Shown here in pieces: positions 1-8,170 of a stretch of DNA of 64,000 nt. Numbering within the stretch: the stretch's first letter is position 1; each line of letters begins with the position of its first letter. The notes below the pieces were generated by a model. That model was given only the letters and a program-made list of their open reading frames with translations, was not told the origin of the DNA and searched no databases. Origin of the DNA: Modicisalibacter sp049808615 (GTDB taxonomy: Bacteria; Pseudomonadota; Gammaproteobacteria; Pseudomonadales; Halomonadaceae); NCBI RefSeq assembly GCF_049808615.1, contig NZ_JBNCAN010000002.1, positions 62,001 through 126,000 of the forward strand, in the 5' to 3' direction. Both the position numbers and the translations under genes were made by a program.

Positions 1-132
1 CACTCTCGGCATCTTTATCAACAGCTGCTCGAGGTCAATGCCACTTCGGAGCTCGCAGCCCTGTTCGCCTCATTCATCGACCAGAAGCAAGCCCAGTGCC
101 GAGTGCTAGAAGAAGCCCAGGACCGGCTTTGA
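1..132 (+). CDS. C-terminal end of an unidentified protein (partial)
   Basis: The frame is open from the first base to a TGA at 130-132 and gives the last 43 residues of a protein that begins outside the window. The tail is rich in Gln, Glu and Leu and looks like an amphipathic helix ending in Asp-Arg-Leu. No domain can be recognised from so short a piece, so no function is proposed. A pair of inverted repeats starts immediately after its stop codon. Confidence 0.55.
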   Translation, partial: HSRHLYQQLLEVNATSELAALFASFIDQKQAQCRVLEEAQDRL

Positions 133-202
133 ATCGGTTATATCGTCTGAGCGCGACCGATTAGCCCAGACGATGCCATTGGACAAGAGTCGGATAACCG
201 AT
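133..202. repeat. Nested inverted repeats directly after a stop codon
   Basis: The outer arms ATCGGTTAT (133-141) and ATAACCGAT (194-202) are perfect 9-base complements. The inner arms ATCGTCTG (142-149) and CAGACGAT (167-174) are perfect 8-base complements that stack directly on the outer 5' arm. A third, competing pairing AATCGG (132-137) with CCGATT (157-162) is also possible. There is no T-tract, so it is not a typical intrinsic terminator, and it lacks a T-arm, so it is not a tRNA. It could be an RNA structure in the 3' UTR or a protein-binding site. Confidence 0.5.
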
Positions 203-442
203 CTGGAGCATAAGACACGATGGGTCCATCTGGGCGCCCGCCGTGGATTCGCATCACACCACTGAAACGTCATTATTTTGTCGAGCATACGAACGCAGGA
301 ATCTGTATGCTGCGATATCGGGTGGCTGGTGCCGATGAACTTATCGCCTCTTCGGTAAGGGTCAGAGGAGTCAGGCACCCAAGTCGGCGAGCATGCGAGC
401 TCTCTGCGCAAGGAGTCGATTGCCGCTACTTCTTTTCAATTA
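133..442. other. Gene-free stretch between the partial CDS and the first L,D-transpeptidase
   Basis: About 310 bases hold no ORF with a ribosome-binding site or recognisable product in any frame. The left end carries the nested inverted repeat at 133-202 described separately. The right end must contain the promoter of the transpeptidase gene, but I see no confident -35/-10 pair. I see nothing else in it. Confidence 0.5.
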
Positions 443-1042
443 ATGACATATTGTGTGAAACCAGAGAAAAAAGGTGTGAAGAGTCAAGTGATACGTGGGC
501 TGCTACTATTCTTAATATTGCTGTTTTGTATTCCAGGATTATATGCTAGCCCCGATGATCAAGCGGTGTGGTTGCTGGTAGACGATGAAACATCCACTTT
601 GCACGTTTATCGAGGCGATCAGGAAATCGAGCGGTTCTCACCGATTTCCTTAGGGCGTGCAGGCGCCAAAAGACCGCGTTTCAGTGGCGATAAAACCACG
701 CCTACGGGTGAGTTTCATATCAATTGGATCAACCTCGATAGTCGCTTCAATATTTTCCTGGGGCTCGATTATCCTACACTTGCGCATGCTCGTGAGGCTC
801 GGGAAGCGGGCATATTGAGCGATGATGAATTCTATGATTACCTATCGTATTATCGGCGTCACGGAGCACCGCCTCAAGATACAGTGCTCGGTGGCAACAT
901 CGGTATTCATGGTCTAGGGGAGAGTGACCCGGTCATTCATCGACGTTATAACTGGACGGAAGGCTGTGTTGCGGTGACCAACCAGCAAATAGAACGTCTG
1001 ACGGACTTGGTGAAGCTTGGCACGAAAGTTATCATCCGCTAG
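443..1042 (+). CDS. YkuD-family L,D-transpeptidase, short form
   Basis: A predicted periplasmic peptidoglycan L,D-transpeptidase of 199 residues from the first ATG. A hydrophobic export segment lies at about residues 17-36. The catalytic region has a His-Gly pair near residue 156 and the active-site Cys near 175 in NWTEGCVAVTN. This is the WTxGC variant of the usual SHGC motif. The start is uncertain: ATG 443 has no Shine-Dalgarno, whereas GTG 488 follows AAGGTG (471-476) and would give a cleaner signal peptide starting (fMet)-Ile-Arg-Gly and ending ...GLYA. It lies 80 bp upstream of the lipoprotein gene on the same strand. The family cross-links peptidoglycan or attaches lipoproteins to it; which reaction applies here cannot be told. 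Confidence 0.85.
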   Translation: MTYCVKPEKKGVKSQVIRGLLLFLILLFCIPGLYASPDDQAVWLLVDDETSTLHVYRGDQEIERFSPISLGRAGAKRPRFSGDKTTPTGEFHINWINLDSRFNIFLGLDYPTLAHAREAREAGILSDDEFYDYLSYYRRHGAPPQDTVLGGNIGIHGLGESDPVIHRRYNWTEGCVAVTNQQIERLTDLVKLGTKVIIR

Positions 1043-1122
1043 GTTATGAAAGAAGAAGTTGCAAGAAGGCCTGCCTACGCAGGAAACGTAAGTAAAACCA
1101 AGGAAGACTCAAGGAGAACAGC

Positions 1123-1386
1123 ATGAAAAATACTCGCACTACGCTCAAGATCGCTGCTGCTGGTGTGGCGCTGGCCGTCATGGCAGGCTGCTCATCAAAC
1201 GCTAGCGAAGAGCAAAGTGGCAAGATGAGCCAGGCTGACATGCAGAGTCAGGAAACCCGTACCATGGCTCGCGAAGCTCTGAGCACTGCGCAGCAGGCAC
1301 AGCGCACTGCAGAGCAGGCCCTGCAGCAGAGTCAGCAAAACAAGCAGGAAATGGATCGGATGTTCGAGCGTTCCATGCGTAAGTGA
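1123..1386 (+). CDS. oprI: Major outer-membrane lipoprotein, OprI/Lpp type
   Basis: An 87-residue lipoprotein with a signal peptide and lipobox VMAGC, so Cys23 should be acylated and become the mature N-terminus. The mature part is an Ala/Gln-rich heptad-like helix (about residues 30-85), as in the trimeric coiled coil of Braun-type lipoproteins. It ends in Arg-Lys, the C-terminal Lys being the residue that YkuD transpeptidases link to peptidoglycan in Lpp and OprI. A strong AAGGAGA ribosome site lies at about 1111-1117. Two hairpins follow the stop, the second a clear terminator. The flanking transpeptidase genes on both sides support a peptidoglycan-anchored role. The gene symbol is given by similarity to Pseudomonas OprI. 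Confidence 0.88.
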   Translation: MKNTRTTLKIAAAGVALAVMAGCSSNASEEQSGKMSQADMQSQETRTMAREALSTAQQAQRTAEQALQQSQQNKQEMDRMFERSMRK

Positions 1387-1393
1387 TCCATCG

Positions 1394-1422
1394 ATCATGG
1401 CATCTCGAAGAGATGCCATGAT
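1394..1422. other. Perfect 13-bp hairpin after oprI
   Basis: ATCATGGCATCTC and GAGATGCCATGAT pair perfectly around a GAA loop. It begins 7 bases after the oprI stop, has no T-tract, and precedes a second terminator-like hairpin. It probably protects the 3' end of an abundant lipoprotein mRNA, but this is inference. Confidence 0.6.
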
Positions 1423-1437
1423 ATGGACTGAAAGACT

Positions 1438-1465
1438 CGAAAGCCCTGCCTAGGCAGGGCTTTCG
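1438..1465. terminator. Bidirectional terminator between oprI and the convergent transpeptidase
   Basis: CGAAAGCCCTGCC and GGCAGGGCTTTCG form a perfect palindrome separated by TA (practical loop CTAG). It sits between the plus-strand oprI and the minus-strand transpeptidase gene, so it can serve both convergent units. Confidence 0.75.
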
Positions 1466-1523
1466 TCGTTATGGAGGCGTCAATCTCGACACTCCATCAC
1501 GACATGGGTCAGCAGGGCTTGAT

Positions 1524-2633
1524 TCAAGCATCATCCGTTGCCATACCTGTGTCGAGACGGCTGTATATCGATTCGAGAAGTTCGAGATTGTCGTAGAGAG
1601 GATCATTGGGTTTGCGCTCGATCGTCTCAAAGGGTTGCTCGACCAATACCAGGGGTTCGGTCATGCCTGTGGCATTTTCGGTCACTCGCTTCAGGCGTGC
1701 GAAATCGACCGGATACTGCTGACCCTTCACGACATTCGACACGGCGGTAAATGCCTCATCGATGCGCTTGATCGAGGTGTCATCCGACTCCTCCATGGAT
1801 GGATAGGCCTGAACGTGAAGAATACCACTTTGCGACCAGCCGACCTTGAGAGGGGAGTTGATCAGGCGCACCTTGGTGCCTACGGGTAACCGGGAAAACA
1901 AGCTGTCGATATCCTCGGGCAGCATGCGAATACAGCCATGGGTCACGCGCATGCCGACCCCCCCTGGGCGATTGGTGCCATGAATGAGATAGCCGGGTAT
2001 GTTCAAGCGCAGGGCATGTCGCCCCAGCGGATTGTCAGGGCCCGGGGGAACGACGCGTCCCAGAGGCCGACCTTCCTCTGCGTGCTCTTTGATGATCGAG
2101 GCGGGGGGATACCAGGCGGGATCCTTGGCCTTGGCGGTGATCGTAGTCTCGCCCAAGGGGGTTTTCCAATCCATACGGCCAACGCTTACTGGATAGGTTT
2201 CGACCTCCGGTGCCTCGCCTTCCTTGGTGGGGGGATAGTAGTAGAGTCGCATTTCAGCGACATTCACCACAATGCCCTCTCGCGGGCCTGGCGGTAGAAT
2301 GAAGTGTGTGGGAATGACGATCTCGGTACCTTCCCCCGGGAGCCATACGCTGACCTCCGGATTGGCTCGACGCATTTCCTCATAGCCGATGCCATAGCGG
2401 CGGCCGATATCGATCAGGGTGTCGTCATGACGTGCCGTGGTCGTCTGTACCTGGCCGATGACATCGCTGTTTTCCTGCAGCCTATAATGCTCGATTCCCG
2501 GCTGTGGAGTGGTGGTCTTCGCCGCATCTCGTGCGGCTGAAGGAGCCACGTCTTGCGCGGCAAAAAGGGAAGGGGGCAGTGCCAGCAGGCTTAAGGCCAA
2601 CCACATCTGCGGTGATATCAGCATCGAATGCAT
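1524..2633 (-). CDS. ErfK/YbiS/YcfS/YnhG-family L,D-transpeptidase
   Basis: A 369-residue exported L,D-transpeptidase. A signal peptide occupies about residues 1-25. A LysM-like segment (DTLIDIGRRYGI ... EEMRRANP, about residues 70-112) binds peptidoglycan. A YkuD catalytic domain follows with HGTN (about 217) and the full motif THGCIRM with nucleophile Cys near 234. The roughly 130-residue C-terminal extension after the catalytic domain is typical of the YbiS group. YbiS/ErfK-type enzymes attach Braun lipoprotein to meso-diaminopimelate of peptidoglycan, and the gene converges on oprI, which is consistent. No strong ribosome site distinguishes ATG 2633 from an in-frame ATG at 2624. Confidence 0.9.
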   Translation of the reverse strand: MHSMLISPQMWLALSLLALPPSLFAAQDVAPSAARDAAKTTTPQPGIEHYRLQENSDVIGQVQTTTARHDDTLIDIGRRYGIGYEEMRRANPEVSVWLPGEGTEIVIPTHFILPPGPREGIVVNVAEMRLYYYPPTKEGEAPEVETYPVSVGRMDWKTPLGETTITAKAKDPAWYPPASIIKEHAEEGRPLGRVVPPGPDNPLGRHALRLNIPGYLIHGTNRPGGVGMRVTHGCIRMLPEDIDSLFSRLPVGTKVRLINSPLKVGWSQSGILHVQAYPSMEESDDTSIKRIDEAFTAVSNVVKGQQYPVDFARLKRVTENATGMTEPLVLVEQPFETIERKPNDPLYDNLELLESIYSRLDTGMATDDA

Positions 2634-2748
2634 GTAAATGACCTGTCCAAGTCGATGATCGGGTGGCCGTTGCCATCTCGTTAAGTATATTCCCGCAGGC
2701 GGATTCCCGGTAGTCCAGGAGCCCAGCGAAATGGCGGCTGGTATTTCC

Positions 2749-5700
2749 TCAGGCCGCCTGCGCTTTGCGATTCAAGGTGTCGAGTAGGGCGTCGATGGCC
2801 TGCAAGCGGGCTTCGGCGGTTTCCATCTCAAGCTCGAAGCGTAGCGTATCGGCCCCTTCCAGCCGGTAATGAGCCGGATCGCGTTGAATCAGCTCGACCA
2901 GGGTCATCGGCTCGACGGCGGGGGCGCTGCCGAAAATCACACGCCCGCGCTCCGAGCCGGCCTCCAGGCGTACGATCCCCAGGCGTTCGGCCCGTTGGCG
3001 CAGCCGGGTCTGACGGAACAGCGTCTTGACCGGCGTGGGCAGTAGGCCGAAGCGGTCGATCATTTCAACCTGAAGCTCGCGAAGATCCGCCTCGTTCTCC
3101 GCGTTGCTGATGCGTTTGTACATGATCAGGCGCTGTTGTACATCATGCAGGTAGTCGTCGGGAATCAACGCAGGCAAGTTGAGGCTGACTTCCACACCTT
3201 CGTCCAGCGGCGCCTCGATGTTGGGGGTCTTGCCGGCGCGGATCGCCTTTACCGCACGATCGAGCATCTGCATATAGAGGCTGTAGCCGATGGTTTCCAT
3301 CTGACCGCTCTGCTCGTCGCCGAGGAGTTCGCCGGCACCGCGAATTTCCATGTCGTGGCTGGCCAGGGTGAAGCCGGCACCCAGGTCTTCGGCCTGGCTG
3401 ATCGCCTCGAGACGCTTCAAGGCGTCCTTGGTGATGGCCTTGGGTGGCGGCGTCAGCAGATAGGCATAGGCCTGGTGGTGACTACGCCCGACACGGCCAC
3501 GCAACTGATGAAGCTGGGCCAGGCCGAACTTGTCGGCGCGTTCGATGAGAATGGTGTTGGCGCTGGGCACATCGATGCCGGTCTCGATGATGGTCGAGCA
3601 TACCAATACATTGAAGCGCTTGTGGTAGAAGTCCGACATGATGCGCTCCAGAGAGCGCTCCGGCAGTTGACCATGGGCCACTGCGACCCGGGCTTCCGGC
3701 ACCATGTCGCGTATCTTCTGGGCTGCCTGTTCGATACTTTTGACTTCGTTGTGCAGGAAGTAGACCTGCCCCCCACGCAGGATCTCGCGCAGCATCGCCT
3801 CCTTGATTATCGGCTCGTTGCGTTGCTGAACGAAGGTCTTCACGGAGAGGCGGCGCGCCGGCGGGGTGGCGATGATCGATAGATCGCGCATGCCGCTCAT
3901 GGCCATGTTCAGGGTGCGCGGAATCGGTGTGGCGGTCAGGGTGAGAATATCGACCTCGGCACGCAGGCTTTTCAATCTTTCCTTTTGCGCTACCCCGAAG
4001 CGATGCTCCTCATCGATGATCAGCAGCCCCATGTTGGGGAGCTTCATCGTCTTCGAGAGCAGTTTGTGGGTGCCAATGACGATGTCGGCACGCCCATCTT
4101 CGATGCGTTTGAGCGTGTCGGCCTGACCCTTGCCGCCGGTGAAACGCGAGATCAGTTCGATCTGCACGGCGGTATCGGCAAAGCGGTCGCGGAAGTTATC
4201 AAAATGCTGCTGAGCGAGCAGGGTAGTGGGTACCAGCACCACTACCTGACGTTCGGAATGGACCGCCAGAAAAGCCGCGCGCATGGCGACCTCGGTCTTG
4301 CCGAAGCCCACATCGCCGCAGACCACCCGGTCCATGGGGCGGGGGGCTACCATGTCGCCAATCACGGCATGAATGGCGGCACGCTGATCCGGCGTCTCCT
4401 CGAAGGGAAAGCTGGCAGCGAAGCGCTGATACTCTTCACCGGGCTCGGCACAGGCGAATCCCTCGCGAGCTTCGCGGCGAGCATAGACATCGAGCAGTTC
4501 CGCGGCGGTATCGCGGATCTTTTCGGCAGCCTTCCGCTTGGCCTTGTCCCAGCTGTCCGAGCCCAGCTTGTGCAGGGGTGCAAGCTCTTCCGAGGCGCCG
4601 GCATAGCGTGAGATCAGATGCAGGTTGTCCACCGGTACGTAGAGTTTGGCCCCACCGGCGTATTCGAGCGCGACGAATTCCGCCGCTTGACCGCCTGCCT
4701 CCAGCGCTTCCAACCCCTGATAGCGACCCACCCCGTGGGTCTGATGGACCACCGGTGCGCCGGGCCGCAGCTCGGAAAGGTGGCGAACCGCGAGTTCGTT
4801 GTCGTCGGTCGTCTTTTCGCGGCGTCGGGTTTGGCGCACCACCTCACCGAACAGTTCCGTTTCGGTGACGATGGCGAGGGCCGGATCCGCGAGCCACAGA
4901 CCCTCATCGAGTTCGTTTTCGGTGATGGCAAGTCGGTTGTCGGCATCGAGGAACGCCTGCCAGTGTTCGACATGCGGTATTTCCAGATGCAACACGCCAA
5001 GCGTTTCCTCCAGCGCTTCGCGACGACCGCGGGATTCGGCGACGAACAGCACGCGAAGATCCCGATGCGCCGCCAAGAATTCTTCGAGCTTGGCCAAGGG
5101 CTTCTGGGCCCGGGCGTTGATGGCCACCTGAGGCGGTGCCTGGGTCGAGGGTTGATGTGCATGAGGATGTTCATCGTTATCGACCAGCGCGACCCGGGGT
5201 TTGGCCTTGATGGCGGCGAATACGTCGGGCACCGGAATGAAGGCCCGGGCCGGTGGCAGCAACGGCCGGGTAGGGTCGACGCCGAGATTCTCATAGCGGC
5301 TCTGGATCGCAGCCCAGTGGTGTTCCGCCGCCTCGAATACACCCGGCAGCAGAGCGACTTGTGTCCTGTCGGCCAGATGATCGAACAGGGTCGCGGTCTC
5401 TTCAAAGAATAGCGGCAGATACTGCTCGAGCCCCGGGGAAGGGATGCCTTTGAGGGCGTCGTTGTAGAGGGGGCACTGGCGTGGGTCGACGTCGAACAGC
5501 GTCTCGAAACCCTCGCGGAAACAGGCGATGGCCGAACGCGAGAGCGAATATTCGTGGGCCGGCAGTAGCTCGACGCTCGTGACCTTGTCGGCGCTGCGCT
5601 GGGTGTCGGGATCGAAGTGGCGCAGGGTATCGATCTCGTCATCGAACAGGTCGATGCGCAGTGGCGCCTCGGAGCCCATGGGATACAGATCGATCAGAGC

Positions 5701-6198
5701 GCCGCGCAAGGCATATTCGCCGGGCTCATACACGGTCTCCACGGCCCGGTAGCCGGCCCGGGAGAGCTTCTCGCGAAACCCTTCGCGATCGATGGTCATG
5801 CCGATGCTCAAGGTCAGCACGCGCCCGGCGATATAGTCGCTCGGCGGCAGGCGTTGCATGAGGGTGTTGATCGGCACCAGTACGATACCGTCCCGCGACT
5901 CCTGAAGCCGCCGCAGCGTACGCAAACGCTCGGAGACAATGTCCTGGTGCGGCGAGAAGCTGTCGTAGGGCAGCGTTTCCCAATCGGGAAATGGCAGTAC
6001 CGGGACACTGGCAAAAAAACGCAGGTCACTTTCCAGGCGCTGAGCGGCGGCGGTGTCCGGGGTGACCACCAGCAACGGGGCGCTATCCGCCAATCGGGCC
6101 AGCGCCAGCGCGGTGGCGCAGCCGTGGGGGGCTTGCCAGTAGAGAGTTTCGCGGGTTCCGGAAGGCTGAGGCGGTGCTAAGGCAGAGAAATTCGACAT
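2749..6198 (-). CDS. mfd: Transcription-repair coupling factor Mfd
   Basis: An ATP-dependent DNA translocase that removes RNA polymerase stalled at lesions and recruits UvrA. The protein has 1149 residues from ATG 6198, essentially the E. coli length. In order it has a UvrB-like N-terminal part (WETLPYDSFSPH), the RNA-polymerase-interacting domain (VVHQTHGVGRYQG), a RecG-like helicase core with Walker A GDVGFGKTE and box DEEH, the TATPIPRTLNMA motif, the QLRGRVGRS motif, and the C-terminal TRCF domain. The frame stays open to ATG 6279, but the extra 27 residues have no counterpart in the family and no ribosome site, so the MSNFS start is preferred. It is divergent from gap, as I recall for Pseudomonas. 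Confidence 0.97.
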   Translation of the reverse strand: MSNFSALAPPQPSGTRETLYWQAPHGCATALALARLADSAPLLVVTPDTAAAQRLESDLRFFASVPVLPFPDWETLPYDSFSPHQDIVSERLRTLRRLQESRDGIVLVPINTLMQRLPPSDYIAGRVLTLSIGMTIDREGFREKLSRAGYRAVETVYEPGEYALRGALIDLYPMGSEAPLRIDLFDDEIDTLRHFDPDTQRSADKVTSVELLPAHEYSLSRSAIACFREGFETLFDVDPRQCPLYNDALKGIPSPGLEQYLPLFFEETATLFDHLADRTQVALLPGVFEAAEHHWAAIQSRYENLGVDPTRPLLPPARAFIPVPDVFAAIKAKPRVALVDNDEHPHAHQPSTQAPPQVAINARAQKPLAKLEEFLAAHRDLRVLFVAESRGRREALEETLGVLHLEIPHVEHWQAFLDADNRLAITENELDEGLWLADPALAIVTETELFGEVVRQTRRREKTTDDNELAVRHLSELRPGAPVVHQTHGVGRYQGLEALEAGGQAAEFVALEYAGGAKLYVPVDNLHLISRYAGASEELAPLHKLGSDSWDKAKRKAAEKIRDTAAELLDVYARREAREGFACAEPGEEYQRFAASFPFEETPDQRAAIHAVIGDMVAPRPMDRVVCGDVGFGKTEVAMRAAFLAVHSERQVVVLVPTTLLAQQHFDNFRDRFADTAVQIELISRFTGGKGQADTLKRIEDGRADIVIGTHKLLSKTMKLPNMGLLIIDEEHRFGVAQKERLKSLRAEVDILTLTATPIPRTLNMAMSGMRDLSIIATPPARRLSVKTFVQQRNEPIIKEAMLREILRGGQVYFLHNEVKSIEQAAQKIRDMVPEARVAVAHGQLPERSLERIMSDFYHKRFNVLVCSTIIETGIDVPSANTILIERADKFGLAQLHQLRGRVGRSHHQAYAYLLTPPPKAITKDALKRLEAISQAEDLGAGFTLASHDMEIRGAGELLGDEQSGQMETIGYSLYMQMLDRAVKAIRAGKTPNIEAPLDEGVEVSLNLPALIPDDYLHDVQQRLIMYKRISNAENEADLRELQVEMIDRFGLLPTPVKTLFRQTRLRQRAERLGIVRLEAGSERGRVIFGSAPAVEPMTLVELIQRDPAHYRLEGADTLRFELEMETAEARLQAIDALLDTLNRKAQAA

Positions 6199-6350
6199 CG
6201 GCGATTTGAACGCAAAGGCATTGAGAGTAGGCGATGATAGCAGTCTTGGTGCGGGAACGAGAAAGCGAAGAGATGCCATGCGCTAATCGGCGTTTGTAGT
6301 CAACCCCCGAATCCTGTAGTGAGCTTACAACGCCTGCGACCATACAGCGA

Positions 6351-6380
6351 TTGCGGTCATCCATAGAGGGTAAGGATAAT
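6351..6380 (+). promoter_or_regulatory. Possible sigma-70 promoter for the glyceraldehyde-3-phosphate dehydrogenase gene
   Basis: TTGCGG (6351-6356) and GATAAT (6375-6380) are separated by 18 bases, 45 bases before the proposed GTG start. The -10 matches consensus at five of six positions and the -35 only partly. This is a pattern-based proposal. Confidence 0.4.
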
Positions 6381-6424
6381 AGCCGCCATTATTGGATACT
6401 TATGTCAGTGAGGAGACTACCCCC

Positions 6425-7876
6425 GTGAGCCAGGAAAAACTCGATAACTATTTCCAGGAATGGCAGGACAATGAAGCCCTTGCCGAAGAGATGATTCCGC
6501 TGCTTGGCAAGCTCTATCGCAAGTACAATGTCGTGCCGTCACTCTATGGCCGCTCACTGATCAATCGCTCAGTTCTGCGCATCATCAAGAATCACCGCTA
6601 CGTGAAGAGAGTCGAAGGGACCGAGCTGTCCGTGCGTGATACTTTTCCGCTGGTCAAGGCCATGACCGAACTCGAGCTAGGGCCGGCGCATATCGACCTG
6701 GGGAGATTGGCCGTCGCTTTCAAGCGCAGTGGCCGTGATGATGCCGAGGCCTATCTGAGAGAAGAGCTGGCCGAGATCGTGGATGCCCATAGTGCTAATG
6801 GCATGGGAGGCGAGCCCAAGGACGTGGTGCTCTATGGCTTCGGTCGTATCGGCCGCATTCTGGCGCGCATCATGATCGAAAAGGCGGGCGGCGGTAATCT
6901 GCTGCGTCTACGTGCCATCGTCGTGCGTGGTTCCGGTGACGATCTGGAAAAGCGGGCCAGTCTGCTGCGCCGCGATTCGGTGCACGGTCCGTTCGCCGGC
7001 TCGATCAGCGTCGATCACGAGAACGGTGCGCTGATCGCCAATGGCAATTACATCAAGGTCATCTACGCCAACTCACCCGCTGAGATCGATTACACCGAGT
7101 ACGGTATCGATAATGCGATCGTCGTCGATAATACCGGCAAGTGGCGCGACGAAGAGGGGCTTTCGCAGCACCTGCAGTGCAAGGGTGTGGCCAAGGCATT
7201 GCTCACGGCTCCCGGTAAGGGCGATGTCAAGAACATCGTCTACGGCATCAATCACCGTGATATCGGTGAGGATCGCATCATCTCTGCAGCCTCCTGTACC
7301 ACCAACGCCATCGTGCCGGTGCTCAAGGCGATCAATGACGAGTACGGCATCAAGCATGGTCACGTGGAAACGGTGCACGCTTATACCAACGATCAGAACC
7401 TGATCGACAACTATCACAAGGGCGATCGTCGTGGTCGTAGCGCGCCGCTAAACATGGTGCTGACCGAGACCGGCGCCGCCAAGGCAGTAGCCAAGGCACT
7501 ACCCGAGCTTTCCAACAAGCTGACAGGTAATGCCATTCGCGTCCCGACACCCAACGTTTCCATGGCCATTCTCAACCTCAACCTCGAGAAAAGCGCCGAT
7601 ACGGACGGCGTCAATGGCTATTTGCGTGAAGTGGCCCTGCATTCATCGATGCAGAAGCAGATCGACTATGTCGATTCTCCTGAAGTAGTCTCCTCCGATT
7701 TCGTCGGTAATCGGCATGCCGGTATCGTGGATGCCAAGGCGACCATCGTCGACGGCTCGAATGTGGTGCTGTATGTCTGGTACGACAACGAGTTCGGCTA
7801 CAGTTGTCAGGTGGTGCGACTCATGCAGTACATGTCCAACGTGCGCTTCAAATATCTCCCCGTCGCTCGCGACTGA
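6425..7876 (+). CDS. gap: Glyceraldehyde-3-phosphate dehydrogenase, long N-extended form
   Basis: Oxidises glyceraldehyde 3-phosphate to 1,3-bisphosphoglycerate with NAD(P), or the reverse in gluconeogenesis. The 483-residue protein has a roughly 125-residue helical N-terminal extension, then a Rossmann domain (YGFGRIGRI) and the catalytic segment SAASCTTNAI with Cys near 291, and ends with WYDNEFGYS. The GTG at 6425 is chosen because GAGGAG lies nine bases upstream (6410-6415); an upstream TTG at 6392 has no such site. This long form is, from memory, the one found next to mfd in Pseudomonas (PA3001). The function of the extension is not evident from sequence. Confidence 0.93.
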   Translation: MSQEKLDNYFQEWQDNEALAEEMIPLLGKLYRKYNVVPSLYGRSLINRSVLRIIKNHRYVKRVEGTELSVRDTFPLVKAMTELELGPAHIDLGRLAVAFKRSGRDDAEAYLREELAEIVDAHSANGMGGEPKDVVLYGFGRIGRILARIMIEKAGGGNLLRLRAIVVRGSGDDLEKRASLLRRDSVHGPFAGSISVDHENGALIANGNYIKVIYANSPAEIDYTEYGIDNAIVVDNTGKWRDEEGLSQHLQCKGVAKALLTAPGKGDVKNIVYGINHRDIGEDRIISAASCTTNAIVPVLKAINDEYGIKHGHVETVHAYTNDQNLIDNYHKGDRRGRSAPLNMVLTETGAAKAVAKALPELSNKLTGNAIRVPTPNVSMAILNLNLEKSADTDGVNGYLREVALHSSMQKQIDYVDSPEVVSSDFVGNRHAGIVDAKATIVDGSNVVLYVWYDNEFGYSCQVVRLMQYMSNVRFKYLPVARD

Positions 7877-7890
7877 TCGCCTGTCTTCAT

Positions 7891-7911
7891 TGCCCCGGCT
7901 GGACCGGGGCA
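7891..7911. other. Hairpin downstream of gap
   Basis: TGCCCCGG and CCGGGGCA pair perfectly around CTGGA, 14 bases past the gap stop. There is no T-tract on either side, so termination would be weak or Rho-assisted. A second hairpin, CCGCCT (8061-8066) with AGGCGG (8076-8081), lies in the nqrA leader. Confidence 0.5.
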
Positions 7912-8170
7912 GCTGCCTTCACCGCCATTTTCCTGGCAACCCCGACCTTCGGTCAGGTGGTCTTTCTCACCATGCCTCTTTATAATGATGGCGACTTTTT
8001 GCTGCGGTTCGTTTGATTGCGAACCGTTCAAGACAACCTTCTGATAAGAAAAGCACGAAGCCGCCTAATCATCTCAGGCGGAATACGGCATGGTACGACC
8101 GCAGGCTGGAGCCGATGCTCGCTGTATTGCTTGTCATTTCTATTATCAGAACCGATAACTGGGCGAGACT

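Noticed and set aside
4614..5642. A 342-residue Arg/Ser/Pro-rich frame inside mfd
   Set aside because: It overlaps mfd on the same strand in another frame, and its Arg/Ser/Pro composition is that of an out-of-frame reading.
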